Below are positions 27,413 to 36,759 of a DNA stretch of 64,000 bases, piece by piece. The notes beneath the pieces were generated by a model. That model had not been told where the DNA came from. It saw nothing but the letters and a program-made list of their open reading frames with translations, and did no database searches. The translations under genes and the position numbers were made by a program. The stretch is from CAVROT01 sp963722905 (GTDB lineage Bacteria > Pseudomonadota > Alphaproteobacteria > Rhodobacterales > Rhodobacteraceae), in contig CAVROT010000003.1 of assembly GCA_963722905.1 (NCBI GenBank), positions 62,001 through 126,000 on the forward strand, read 5' to 3'. Each line of letters starts with the position of its first letter. Position 1 is the first letter of the stretch.

Positions 27413-28021
27413 ATGCGGCCCCAGACCGACGCGCTGATCGTGATCGACGTCCAGAACGACTTTTGCGACGGCGGCGCGCTGGCGGTGCCCGGCGGGGCCG
27501 GTGTCGTGCCCGGCATCGCCGCCCTGATGGATGACTTCGCCTGCATAGTCCTCACGCAGGACTGGCATCCGGCGGGCCATTCGTCCTTCGCGTCGTCCCA
27601 TCCCGGACGCGCGCCGATGCAGACGGTCGACATGCCCTACGGTCCGCAGATCCTGTGGCCCGACCACTGCTTACAGGGGTCGGAGGGCGCGCGGTTCCAC
27701 GCCGACCTGCCCGTCGATCCCGCGCATCTGGTCGTGCGCAAGGGCTTCCGCCCCGGCATCGACAGCTATTCGGCGTTCTTCGAGAACGACCACGAGACGC
27801 CGACCGGCCTTGCGGGATACCTGCGCGACCGCGGCGTCTCGCGGCTGGTTATGGCGGGCCTCGCGCTGGATTTCTGCGTCAACTTCTCCGCCGTCGACGC
27901 GGCGGGCCTCGGGTTCGAGGTCGAGGTCCGGCGCGACCTCACGCGGGCCATCGACGCCGCGGGATCGCTGGATGCGGCGCTGGAGGGGATGCGGGCGGCG
28001 GGCGTGGCCATCGCCGGCTGA
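27413..28021 (+). CDS. pncA: Nicotinamidase
   Basis: This is a 202-aa isochorismatase-fold amidase converting nicotinamide to nicotinate in NAD salvage. The catalytic triad is Asp12 (VIDVQNDF), Lys110 (VVRKGFR) and Cys155 (ALDFCVNF). Metal ligands Asp50, His52 (QDWHPAGHSSF) and His85 (WPDHCLQG) are present. GGAGG lies just before ATG 27413. pncB, for the next step, lies 1.5 kb away on the same strand with a gene of opposite direction between them. Confidence 0.95.
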   Translation: MRPQTDALIVIDVQNDFCDGGALAVPGGAGVVPGIAALMDDFACIVLTQDWHPAGHSSFASSHPGRAPMQTVDMPYGPQILWPDHCLQGSEGARFHADLPVDPAHLVVRKGFRPGIDSYSAFFENDHETPTGLAGYLRDRGVSRLVMAGLALDFCVNFSAVDAAGLGFEVEVRRDLTRAIDAAGSLDAALEGMRAAGVAIAG

Positions 28022-28233
28022 CCCCGGCGCGCTTGGCCGACTGCCCCGTGGCCGGGCGCCCGCGCCCCGCGAACAGCGCCGCCGCAGGGTCCTTGGGTCG
28101 CTGGCGTCGCCGGCCTCGTGAGACGGGGGTTGCCGCCCTGGGGTCCCGCGGTCGCGGGCCCCGCAGGCCTTGCGGCGGGGATGTTGCCGTCACGGGGGCA
28201 GGAGTGCGGGCGGCGGGCGTCTGCCGGGCAACG

Positions 28234-29433
28234 TCAGTCCGCGACGACGACGCCGGGCGCGTCCCGCGGCGCGACGTCGCCCAGCCCCTCCCACACGTTG
28301 CCGCGCAGCGTCACCCCGGCATTGGCATCGCCCGCCGCCACCACCGGCGCGTCGACGTTGTAGCCGCGATTGTCCGCGACCAGCGTACGCTTGGTGTGGG
28401 CCAGCCGGATCGGGATGCCGGGGGTCTCCATGCCATCGCGGCGGTTGAAGCCGTTCAGCAGGTTCTGGGACAGGATCGAACGGTCGATCCGGTCGCAATC
28501 GACGCCGACCCAGCCCCCGTCGCCGGCCGGCGCGTGGGGGAAGCGGTAGAGTTCGTTGCCGGTCACGAAGGCTTCGGAGATGCCGCGCAGCGCGATGCAG
28601 CGCTCGGACGCGTTGACGTGCACGCCGCGCAGGAAAAGGCCGGGATTGGTGCCGCCGTTGCCCTGAAGCCAGTCGACGACGATGCCGGAGCGGCAGGTCA
28701 CGCAGTGCCCGCCCACGATCTCCAGCCCCTCCATCTCGCCCATCGCCGATATGGCCGTCTCCATCTGGCGGACGTGCGCCGCGTCGATCTGCGATGTCAC
28801 CGGCGACCCGCCGTTCGGGGCGTCCAGCCGGATGCCGACCGACCCCTCCCGCCAGTAGCGGTCGGCATCGCCGGCGTCGCCGGTGCGGCCGCGAACCAGG
28901 ACGGCACCCACTTCGGCCCCGCTGACGTCGCTGAGGTGCAGACCCGTGCCCCATGATCCGCGGTCGCGGGCGACACCGCCCATGACGGTGCCGCCGCCGA
29001 TCCGGCAGGTCCGTTCGTGGCGCATCATGTCGTAGGCCACCCGCCCCGGTGCGACGACCGCCAGCGACACGGCGGCGCCCGGCAGGTCGCGCAGGGCGAT
29101 GACCTCGACATCGTCGATGTCGAAGAGGTATGCGTCGGCGTTCTCGGCGTGCAGGCCGCCGTCGGAGCCCGCGAATTGCAGGATGCCGCCGCGCAGGTAG
29201 ATGGGCGTGTCGCGCAGCGCGACGGGTCCGTCCAGCGTGTAGACCTCGAAGCGCGGGTTGACGATGCTCTCGCCGCTCGACAGGGCGGACCGGATCGCGG
29301 CGCCGTCGTCGCCGCCATCGGCGAGGGCGCCGAAGTCGCGGAAGGACCGCGTCGCCTGCGCCGCCGAGAGGGCGGGCGTGGCAAGCGCCGCAGCCGCTGC
29401 CGCCCCTGCCGTCAGAAACGTCCTGCGCCGCAT
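28234..29433 (-). CDS. Tat-exported right-handed beta-helix protein (TIGR03808-like)
   Basis: This is 399 aa from ATG 29433, with GGGAG upstream; in-frame ATGs at 29451 and 29478 are alternatives. The N-terminus is a twin-arginine signal (MRRRTFLTAGAAAAAALATP). The mature chain begins with a pectate-lyase-like FGALADGGDDGAAIRSAL. Short hydrophobic beta-helix rungs follow (IVNPRFEVYTL, GGILQFAG, LEIVGGHCVTC, VTGNELYRF and NVWEGLG). This resembles the TAT-translocated repetitive proteins of alphaproteobacteria. No carbohydrate-lyase catalytic residues can be assigned, so its ligand is unknown. It separates pncA from pncB in reverse orientation. Confidence 0.8.
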   Translation of the reverse strand: MRRRTFLTAGAAAAAALATPALSAAQATRSFRDFGALADGGDDGAAIRSALSSGESIVNPRFEVYTLDGPVALRDTPIYLRGGILQFAGSDGGLHAENADAYLFDIDDVEVIALRDLPGAAVSLAVVAPGRVAYDMMRHERTCRIGGGTVMGGVARDRGSWGTGLHLSDVSGAEVGAVLVRGRTGDAGDADRYWREGSVGIRLDAPNGGSPVTSQIDAAHVRQMETAISAMGEMEGLEIVGGHCVTCRSGIVVDWLQGNGGTNPGLFLRGVHVNASERCIALRGISEAFVTGNELYRFPHAPAGDGGWVGVDCDRIDRSILSQNLLNGFNRRDGMETPGIPIRLAHTKRTLVADNRGYNVDAPVVAAGDANAGVTLRGNVWEGLGDVAPRDAPGVVVAD

Positions 29434-29535
29434 CCCCGTCACTCCCGCCATTTCCGCTGCCGCCTGCGCGGTGGACATTGCCCGCCGTGTCCCTAGAAGG
29501 GCACATCCCGCCCCGAAACCCAGCGGAGCCGCCAT

Positions 29536-30829
29536 ATGGTCGACATCGCCGCCCGCGTCTGGAACCACAAGTGGAAGATCGACCCGATCGTACGGTCGCT
29601 GATCGACACAGACTTCTACAAGCTTCTGATGTGCCAGTCGGTCTTCCGCAACCGCCCCGACACGATCGTGACCTTCTCGCTGATCAACCGCTCGGCCGAG
29701 GTGCCGCTGGCCCGGCTCATCGACGAGGGCGAGCTGCGCGAGCAGCTGGACCACATCCGGTCGCTGTCGCTGTCGCGGGGCGAGAGCACCTGGATGCGCG
29801 GCAACACCTTCTACGGCAAGCGGCAGATGTTCACGCCGGCCTTCATGGACTGGTTCGAGGGGCTGCGCCTGCCGCCCTACCATCTGGAGCGCAGGGGCGA
29901 CCAGTACGAGCTGACGTTCGAGGGGACCTGGCCCGAGGTGATGCTGTGGGAGGTCCCGGCGCTGGCGGTGCTGATGGAGCTGCGGGGTCGCGCGGTGCTG
30001 TCGGGCATGGGGCGGTTCGAGCTTCAGGTGCTCTATGCCCGCGCCATGGCCAAGCTGTGGGAGAAGGCGCTGGCGCTGCGGCCGCTGGAGGGTCTCCGCA
30101 TCGCCGATTTCGGCACCCGGCGGCGCCACTCGTTCCTGTGGCAGGACTGGTGCGTGCAGGCGATGATGGAGGGGCTGGGGCCGAAGTTCACCGGCACCTC
30201 GAACTGCCTGATCGCCAAGAACCGCGAGGTCGAGGCGATCGGCACGAACGCGCACGAGCTGCCGATGGTCTATGCCGCGCTCGCCGACGGCGAGGCGGCG
30301 CTGGCCCGCGCGCCCTACGACGTGCTGGCCGACTGGCACGAGGAGCACGACGGGAAACCTGCGCATCATCCTGCCCGATACCTACGGCACGCAGGGGTTC
30401 CTCGACCGGGCACCGGACTGGCTGGCGGGCTGGACCGGCATCCGCATCGACAGCGGCGACCCGGCCGCGGGCGCCGAGACGGCGATCCGGTGGTGGACCG
30501 AGCGGGGCGAGGACCCGCGCGAGAAGCTGGTGATCTTCTCGGACGGTCTGGACGTGGCCAAGATCGCCGAGCTGCACGGGCAGTTCTCGGGGCGGGTGCG
30601 GGTGTCGTTCGGATGGGGCACGTTGCTGACGAACGATTTCCGCGGCCTCGTGCAGGGCGACGCTCTGGCGCCGTTCAGCCTTGTCTGCAAGGCGGTCGCC
30701 GCCAACGGTCGCCCGACGGTGAAGCTGAGCGACAATCCCCTCAAGGCGATGGGACCGCCTGCAGAAGTCGACCGCTACCGGCGTGTCTACGGCGTCGGCG
30801 ACCAGCAGCCGCTGGCGCTGGTGGTCTGA
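29536..30829 (+). CDS. pncB: Nicotinate phosphoribosyltransferase, one frameshift in this sequence
   Basis: The enzyme joins nicotinate to PRPP to make NaMN. The first frame reads DTDFYKLLMCQSVFRN, FGTRRRHSFLWQDW (the PncB His region) and GTSNCLIAKNREVEAIGTNAHELPM, then loses sense after EEHDGK. The second frame continues NLRIILPDTYGTQGFLD, GIRIDSGDPAAGAE, VIFSDGLD and KLSDNPLKAMGP. The switch is at the AAA run 30355-30357; dropping one A restores DGNLRIILPD and a 430-aa protein. Single-base insertion in a short homopolymer points to a sequencing error. The gene is divergent from the beta-helix gene, with about 100 bp between. Confidence 0.93.
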
Positions 30830-30968
30830 CCGCGCGGAGCGCGCTGACGCGCGCACGAGATGTTTTCGGCCAGCGTCCGGCCGTGACGACGCAACACCGA
30901 TGCGGACGGTCGCGCGCGGCCGCGGCGGCCGAAGTCCGGTGGCGGCATGCGGCGCGGACCGGCGGGGT

Positions 30969-31898
30969 TCAGTGTCCGGCGGCGCGCGCCGCGGCCAGCG
31001 CCCGGTCGGCATAGGCCCGGTGGCGCGGATCGCCCGCCGGTGCACGAGACATGAGCCATCCCAGAGACGCCATGGCGCGCAGCATGGCGAAGAGGGCAAG
31101 ATCGGCCGGATCGACCGGCGTCGCGCGGGCCGCGTAGCCATGCGACAGGGCCCGTGCCAACGGAGCATAGCGGTCGGTACCCAGATGCTGCACCAGCGCG
31201 CACCCGAGGTCGTAGTGGCGATAGCCGGGGCCGCCGTCGTCGAAGTCTATGAGGTGAAGACCGTCGCCCGTTCCAAGGACGTTTTCCATCAGTGCGTCGG
31301 CATGAATGAGGCCCTTCGGCCAGTCGTTCGCCTCAAGGTCGGCGGCGGCGGCGGCGCGCGCTCGTTCCAGCGTCCGCGACTCGTCGGGGCTCAGCACCGG
31401 GTGGCGCCAGAAGGCGCCCCACAGCGGCGCCGGGCCGGTCAGCGCCGCCGCATCGCGCCGGGGCCGGTCGAACCATGCCGGCAGGACAATCCGGTCCGAG
31501 GCGGCGTGGAGGTCGGCCAGCAGCCGGCCGAGGCGTTCGTAGTCCCCGGCGAGATTCTCCACGCGCCGGGCGGAGAAGGGAACGGCGTCGATCCAGTCGA
31601 CCAGCGTCGCGCGCGGGCCGAAGGCGGGGCAGCCCAGCAGGTCGCCGGATCGGTCCGGGACCGGCGTGGGGCAGGGAAAGCCATCGTCGGCCAGCGCCCG
31701 CGTCCACGCCATCTCGGACCGTATGGCGGCGTCGGTCTGATAGCCCGCGCGGTGCAGCCGCAGCGCGGCGCGGCGGCCATCCGGCAGCGCGACTTCGAAC
31801 ACCGCGTTCTCGCGCAGCGCGCAGAGGCGCAGGATCCGGCCGCCGCCCCACAGGACGAGGGCGCGCGTCGCATGGCCCCGAGCCTCGTCCGGGGTCAT
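30969..31898 (-). CDS. APH/homoserine kinase-like small-molecule kinase
   Basis: This is a 309-aa protein-kinase-like phosphotransferase. The N-lobe has AALRLHRAGYQ. The catalytic loop reads LIHADALMENVLG (the usual HxDxxxxN in variant form) and is followed by the metal-binding LIDFDDGGPGYRHYDLG. SrkA and hydroxylysine-kinase enzymes have this layout. It lies 94 bp downstream of a phospho-lyase-type class III aminotransferase on the same strand. This suggests the kinase phosphorylates a hydroxylated amine or amino acid that the partner then cleaves. The substrate is inferred, not shown. Confidence 0.82.
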   Translation of the reverse strand: MTPDEARGHATRALVLWGGGRILRLCALRENAVFEVALPDGRRAALRLHRAGYQTDAAIRSEMAWTRALADDGFPCPTPVPDRSGDLLGCPAFGPRATLVDWIDAVPFSARRVENLAGDYERLGRLLADLHAASDRIVLPAWFDRPRRDAAALTGPAPLWGAFWRHPVLSPDESRTLERARAAAAADLEANDWPKGLIHADALMENVLGTGDGLHLIDFDDGGPGYRHYDLGCALVQHLGTDRYAPLARALSHGYAARATPVDPADLALFAMLRAMASLGWLMSRAPAGDPRHRAYADRALAAARAAGH

Positions 31899-31992
31899 GG
31901 GACCGGCCGCGCGCCATCGGCGTCACGGCGGCCCCGGTCGGCCGGGATCGACGCCGCCGCAGCCCTGAACCCCGCTGTGGCATCAGCCCCGG

Positions 31993-33234
31993 TCACAGTG
32001 TGTCGACCTCGTCGAGGGCCTCGGAAAGAACGTCGGCGGCCATGTCGATCTGGTCGGTCCCGATGGGCAGCGGCGGGCGGATCTTGAGGATGTTCATGTC
32101 GCGGCCGATCCGTCCGATCAGCACGCCGCGGCGGCGCATCCCCTCGACGGTGGCGATGGCGAGATCGGTCGCAGGCGCGCCGTCCCGTTCCAGCACGACG
32201 CCCAGCGACAGGCCGACGCCGCGCACGCCGGCGATGGCCGGATGGTCGATGCCGCCCAGGCGGGCCAGTGCGTGCGCGCCGACGGCATCGGCATGCGCGA
32301 CGAGCCCCTCGTCCTCGATCACGTCGAGCACCGCCGATGCGGCGGCCATGGAGACCGGATTGCCGCCGAAGGTGTTGAAGTATCCGAAGGCATGGCGGAA
32401 GGCCGACATGACCTCGGGCCGCGCCACGGCGGCGGCGACGGGGTGGCCGTTCGCCATCGGCTTGCCCAGCGTCACGACGTCGGGTGCCACGCCCAGCCAG
32501 CGGTGGCCCCACCACTGGCCGCACCGCCCGAAGCCGGGCTGCACCTCGTCCACCAGGATGAGGCCGCCCGCGGCGCGGATCGCTCGGACGGCGGCATCGG
32601 CATAGCCCGGACCGACCGGGGGCAGCCCCTCGTTGGCGAAGACCGGGCAGAGCATCATGCCGGACACGCCATGCCCGGTCGCCTGCAATGCGGCCACCGC
32701 CTGCGAGACGCCATCCGCGAAGGCGTCGCCGTCCATGCCGGGCGCGGGCGCAGGGACGAGCCGGACATGTGGCGGGTAGCCCCCGATGGGCGGGCGGCGG
32801 GTGGACAGCGCCGCGGTCGCGGCGGTGTTGCCGTGATAGGTGTTGTCGGTCGCGACGATGCCGGTGGCCCCGGTCGCGGCCTGAGCCATGCGAAGCGCGA
32901 TGTCGTTCGCCTCGGATCCGGTGCAGACCATGACGGCCTGGCTCAGCCCGCCGCCCATGAGGGCGGTCAGACGTTCCGCGTAGTCGAGCACGCCGTCGTG
33001 CAGGTAGCGGGTGTGAACGTTCAGCATGGCCGCCTGCGCGGCGATGGCCTCGACCACGCGGGGGTGGCAATGCCCGACATGCGGCACGTTGTTGTAGCAA
33101 TCGAGGTAGCGGCGCCCGGCCGCGTCCCACAGCCACACGCCCTGCCCGCGCACGATGTGCAGCGGCGGATCGTGGAAGGTGGGCACGTTGGGGCCCAGCA
33201 GCCGCGCCCGTCTGTCGATCATGCTCTCGCCCAT
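31993..33234 (-). CDS. Class III aminotransferase-fold enzyme, phospho-lyase type
   Basis: This is a 413-aa PLP enzyme. The segment YLDCYNNVPHVGHCHPRVV, with LNVHTRYLHDG, closely follows the vertebrate ethanolamine-phosphate and phosphohydroxylysine phospho-lyases (AGXT2L1/L2). Other hallmarks are TGSEANDIALR, DEVQPGFGRCG and the PLP lysine in TLGKPMANGHP. So it may eliminate phosphate and ammonia rather than transaminate. The adjacent kinase supports that reading. ATG 33234 is the first of two candidates (second at 33222). The upstream 362 bp hold no gene and a 16-bp palindrome. Confidence 0.85.
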   Translation of the reverse strand: MGESMIDRRARLLGPNVPTFHDPPLHIVRGQGVWLWDAAGRRYLDCYNNVPHVGHCHPRVVEAIAAQAAMLNVHTRYLHDGVLDYAERLTALMGGGLSQAVMVCTGSEANDIALRMAQAATGATGIVATDNTYHGNTAATAALSTRRPPIGGYPPHVRLVPAPAPGMDGDAFADGVSQAVAALQATGHGVSGMMLCPVFANEGLPPVGPGYADAAVRAIRAAGGLILVDEVQPGFGRCGQWWGHRWLGVAPDVVTLGKPMANGHPVAAAVARPEVMSAFRHAFGYFNTFGGNPVSMAAASAVLDVIEDEGLVAHADAVGAHALARLGGIDHPAIAGVRGVGLSLGVVLERDGAPATDLAIATVEGMRRRGVLIGRIGRDMNILKIRPPLPIGTDQIDMAADVLSEALDEVDTL

Positions 33235-33596
33235 CGGTGCGCAGCATAGCGGTGGCGACGGTCCTGTCACCAGCCGTGACGGTGCCTTCGTCGCAACTGG
33301 CCGGGCCGGGATTTGGTTGGACACCGCGATGGAGCGGACAGCAGAGTATGCTGACCCGGCGAACAGGTGCCCGGCCCGACACCGATACGATGTCGTGGGG
33401 CCTGGCGCCAGGCCGCCGCGCACGCGATGTGTCGGCAAGAGGACATGGGATTGACCCCGAAACCGGGCGATGCGGGCGACGGGACGAAACCCGAGCCACT
33501 TCGCCGCATGGATGCGACCCGGAGACCCGAACGCGAGCGGGCCGCCCCTTTGGAAGCGGCCCGCGTGGCGGCGTCGCGACAGTACGGCGCGGCCGG
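33235..33596. other. 362-bp gap: palindrome and stem-loop, no gene
   Basis: No frame here shows a credible gene. A perfect 16-bp palindrome GGCCTGGCGCCAGGCC lies at 33399-33414, about 165 bp upstream of the phospho-lyase gene; it could be an operator. A 9-bp perfect stem lies at 33537-33564, next to the end of the HU gene. The interval must also hold the phospho-lyase promoter; I cannot point to convincing -35/-10 boxes. Confidence 0.6.
33537..33564 (-). terminator. Stem-loop downstream of the HU gene
   Basis: Arms GCGGGCCGC (33537-33545) and GCGGCCCGC (33556-33564) pair perfectly around a 10-nt loop. The HU gene on the minus strand ends at 33597, 33 nt before the stem. No T-tract follows, so it would be a weak intrinsic terminator or an mRNA-end stabiliser. 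Confidence 0.5.
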
Positions 33597-33887
33597 TCAG
33601 CCGTTCACGCTGTCCTTGAGCGCCTTGGCGATCGTCATCTTGACGACCTTGTCGGCGTCCTTCTTGATCTGCTCGCCGGTGGCGGGGTTGCGGACCATTC
33701 GCTCGGGGCGTTCGCGGCAGTAGATCTTGCCCACGCCCGGCAGTGTCACGGCCCCACCGCCGGATACTTCGTCGGTGATGACCGAAATGATCGCTTCCAG
33801 CGCCTCGTTGGCGGACTTCTTGTCGCTGTCCATCTTCTCGGACAATGCGGCGACAAGCTGGGTCTTGGTCATCGGTTTCGTGGCCAT
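33597..33887 (-). CDS. hup: HU-family nucleoid DNA-binding protein
   Basis: This is 96 aa from ATG 33887, with CAGGAGA 6-12 nt upstream. It contains MTKTQLVAALSEKM, the dimer helices, LPGVGKIYCRERPERMVRNPATGEQ (the DNA-intercalating arm with NPATG) and a Lys-rich C-terminal helix. The family's usual GFG is here LPGVG. HU/IHF-type proteins bend and compact DNA. The arm has GEQIKKDA, normal for the family. It is monocistronic, with 186 bp to the AMP nucleosidase gene upstream. Confidence 0.93.
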   Translation of the reverse strand: MATKPMTKTQLVAALSEKMDSDKKSANEALEAIISVITDEVSGGGAVTLPGVGKIYCRERPERMVRNPATGEQIKKDADKVVKMTIAKALKDSVNG

Positions 33888-34073
33888 CTCGGTTCTCCTG
33901 ATATTGCCCGCCTCCGGGTCGTCGCGGCGATGTAACGCCATATATTGCGTTCGCACAACAGCGTTGACAGCGCCGGACGTGGTTTTCTTGGGCAATCGGC
34001 GTGAACGCTGTCTAGCCACCCTCACGCGGCACCGTCAGTTGCGGCAATGGCGCCGCACCCCCCCATATCTGTA

Positions 34074-35555
34074 TCAGAGGAACGCTGTTTCCTCGAACGA
34101 ACGCAACTTGCGCGAATGTATCCGCTCCAGCGGCATCTCGCGGATGGCCTCCATCGCGCGGATCCCGATCAGCAGATGCCGCGCGACCTGCGTGCGGTAG
34201 AAATCCGACGCCATGCCCGGCAGCTTCAGCTCGCCGTGCAGCGGCTTGTCGGAGACGCACAGGAGCGTGCCGTAGGGGACGCGGAACCGGAACCCGTTGG
34301 CGGCGATGGTCGCGCTTTCCATGTCGAGCGCGATGGCGCGCGACTGCGACAGGCGCTGCACGGGGCCGGACTGGTCGCGCAGTTCCCAGTTGCGGTTGTC
34401 GATGGTGGCGACGGTGCCGGTGCGCATGATCCGCTTGAGCTCGTAGCCCTCCAGCTCGGTCACGGCCTCGACCGCGTCCTCCAGCGCCACCTGTATCTCG
34501 GCCAGCGGCGGGATCGGCACCCAGACGGGCAGGTCGTCGTCCAGCACGTGATCCTCGCGCAGGTAGCCATGGGCCAGCACGAAGTCGCCAAGCCGCTGGC
34601 TGTTGCGCAGCCCCGCACAGTGCCCGACCATCATCCAGGCATGCGGGCGCAACACGGCGATATGGTCGGTCGCCGTCTTGGCGTTGCTGGGACCGACGCC
34701 GATGTTGACCAGCGTGATCCCGGCGCCGCCCGGCCGCTTGAGGTGGTAGCTGGGCATCTGCGGCAGCTTGGTCAGCGGCGGCGTCTGCGTGCCGCCGTCG
34801 GTGATGACCATGTTGCCCGGGCCGACGAACGCCTCGTAGCCGCTGGCGGGATCGTCCAGTGCGGCGCGGGCGTAGGCCTCGAACTCGTCCACGTAGAACT
34901 GGTAGTTGGTGAAGAGGACGTGGTTCTGGAAATGTTCGGGGTCGGTGGCGGTGTAGTGCGCCAGCCGGGCGAGGCTGTAGTCGATGCGCTGCGCGGTGAA
35001 GGGCGCCAGCGGACCCGATCCGTCGGCATGGACGACGGCGTGCCCGTTGACGATGTCGTCATGGGTGGTGGTCAGGTCCGGCACGTCGAAGATGTCGCGC
35101 AGCGGGAACTCCATCGCGCCCTCCTGCGGGACGGTCAGCGCGGTGTCGGTCGCGACGGCAAAGTGGACCGGCATGGGCGTCGCCGAGGCGCCGACGACGA
35201 CGGGGACGTTCTGGTTGGCGATCAGCAGGCCGATCTGCTGCGTGAGGTAGTGCGCGAAGAGGTCGGGCCGGGTGATCGTGGTCGAATAGGTGCCCGGCGT
35301 CGCCACGTGGCCGAAGCTGAGGCGGCTGTCGGCGGCGGCGTAGCTGGACGTCGTGATGCGGATCTCGGGATAGTAGGCGCGATAGCGCGCATCCGGTCGC
35401 TGCCCCCCCAGCGTGTCGGCGAAGCGGGCCGAAAGGAACCCGGTGGCGGTATCGTAGAGCTCCTGCAGTCGGGCGACGGCGGCGGCGGCATCGCGGAACG
35501 CCTCGGCCGGCGGCACCGGCGGCGTGACGATCGGAAGGGCGGGGTCGACAGTCAT
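34074..35555 (-). CDS. amn: AMP nucleosidase
   Basis: This is a 493-aa enzyme splitting AMP into adenine and ribose-5-phosphate. The N-terminal Amn-specific domain (about 1-190; YYPEIRITTSSYAAADSRLSF) is followed by a nucleoside-phosphorylase fold: GAGITLVNIGVGPSNAKTATDHIAVLRP, WMMVGHCAGLR, and the ribose-binding ALDMESATIAANGFRFRVP. Near the C-terminus, LLCVSDKPLHGELKLPGMA is typical. ATG 35555 was chosen because family similarity starts within 20 residues. It is divergent from the topoisomerase gene (166 bp). Confidence 0.95.
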   Translation of the reverse strand: MTVDPALPIVTPPVPPAEAFRDAAAAVARLQELYDTATGFLSARFADTLGGQRPDARYRAYYPEIRITTSSYAAADSRLSFGHVATPGTYSTTITRPDLFAHYLTQQIGLLIANQNVPVVVGASATPMPVHFAVATDTALTVPQEGAMEFPLRDIFDVPDLTTTHDDIVNGHAVVHADGSGPLAPFTAQRIDYSLARLAHYTATDPEHFQNHVLFTNYQFYVDEFEAYARAALDDPASGYEAFVGPGNMVITDGGTQTPPLTKLPQMPSYHLKRPGGAGITLVNIGVGPSNAKTATDHIAVLRPHAWMMVGHCAGLRNSQRLGDFVLAHGYLREDHVLDDDLPVWVPIPPLAEIQVALEDAVEAVTELEGYELKRIMRTGTVATIDNRNWELRDQSGPVQRLSQSRAIALDMESATIAANGFRFRVPYGTLLCVSDKPLHGELKLPGMASDFYRTQVARHLLIGIRAMEAIREMPLERIHSRKLRSFEETAFL

Positions 35556-35721
35556 GGCGGCGATCCTCGGATCAGGGGTAGCGGGGGGATAGGCCGGGCG
35601 CCCCCGGTTGCCAAGGTCCGTGGCCGACCCGCGGCCTCGACCGCGCGCGCCGCATGGCGGGCGGCGGCGGCAGTACAGGTGGGTCCGGAACCCCGGTCCG
35701 CGCGCGCGCGTTCCGGGCCGC

Positions 35722-36705
35722 ATGACAGCCGAGGCCGACCTTGTATACTACCCCGACCACCGCCCCGGGATCAGCCGGCGCCGGGCCGGGCGCGGATTCA
35801 GCTATCGCGCCCCAGACGGCACCCGGATCGAATCCGCGGCCGAACGTCGCCGCCTTGCCGCGCTGGCGATCCCGCCGGCCTATGACGGCGTGTGGATATG
35901 CCCCCTGCCCCGCGGCCACCTTCAGGCCACCGGCCGCGATGCGCGCGCCCGCAAGCAGTACCGCTACCACGACGACTGGACGGCGTGGCGGGCGGCGACC
36001 AAGTTCGACCACCTCGCGTCCTTCGGCGCCGCGCTGCCCGGTGTCCGGCGGCGGATCGCGCGCGATCTGTCGGCGCCCGCGGGCACGCGCGATCACGCGG
36101 TGGCCGCCGTCCTCGCCATGATCGACCGGCTGTCGCTGCGCGTCGGCAACCGCGACTATGCCGACGAGAACGGCAGCTACGGCGCCACCACGCTGCGGCC
36201 CTGCCATCTGGTGCAGCGGCGCGACGGGCTGCACCTGTCCTTCACCGGCAAGGGCGGGCACGCGGTGGACACGGCCATCGGCGACCGGCGCCTGGCGCGG
36301 GTCCTGCACGACCTGGGCGAGCTTCCGGGCGCCACGCTGGCCGGATGGACGGACGCCGACGGCACCCCGCGCGAGGTCTCGTCGTCGGAGGTCAACGACC
36401 GGCTGGCCGATCTCACCGGGATCGAGGGGCTGACCGCCAAGACCTTCCGTACCTGGAACGGCACCACCGCCGCGCTGTCGGTCGCGCTGGAGACCGAGCC
36501 GCCGACGATCCGCGCGATGACGCAGGCCGCCGCCGACTGCCTTGGAAATACGCCCGCCGTGGCGCGCCGCAGCTACATCCACCCCGCCGTCGTCGCGCTG
36601 AGCGACGCGGACCTGGACGCGCGTCACACCATCGTCCGCCGCGCCCCCGATATCCGCGGCCTGCGCGCCGACGAACGCGCCTTGCTGGGCCTGCTGGAGC
36701 GCTGA
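35722..36705 (+). CDS. DNA topoisomerase IB
   Basis: This is a 327-aa bacterial type IB topoisomerase (poxvirus-like). Catalytic residues are readable: Arg in ARKQYRYHDDW (near 75), Lys in SFTGKGGHAVD, Arg/His in LTAKTFRTWNGT, and the nucleophilic Tyr in ARRSYIHPAVV near residue 279. It nicks one strand and relaxes supercoils without ATP. ATG 35722 fits; upstream in-frame codons are poor matches. DUF2306 and other genes follow on the same strand. Confidence 0.94.
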   Translation: MTAEADLVYYPDHRPGISRRRAGRGFSYRAPDGTRIESAAERRRLAALAIPPAYDGVWICPLPRGHLQATGRDARARKQYRYHDDWTAWRAATKFDHLASFGAALPGVRRRIARDLSAPAGTRDHAVAAVLAMIDRLSLRVGNRDYADENGSYGATTLRPCHLVQRRDGLHLSFTGKGGHAVDTAIGDRRLARVLHDLGELPGATLAGWTDADGTPREVSSSEVNDRLADLTGIEGLTAKTFRTWNGTTAALSVALETEPPTIRAMTQAAADCLGNTPAVARRSYIHPAVVALSDADLDARHTIVRRAPDIRGLRADERALLGLLER

Positions 36706-36759
36706 CGGCACGTCCGCCCCCCGCTAAGGAGAGGGGCCACAGCAGCACGAGGGCCCGCC

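Noticed and set aside
33399..33414. 16-bp palindrome as a terminator
   Set aside because: No T-run on either side and it is upstream, not downstream, of the nearest gene; left as a possible operator.
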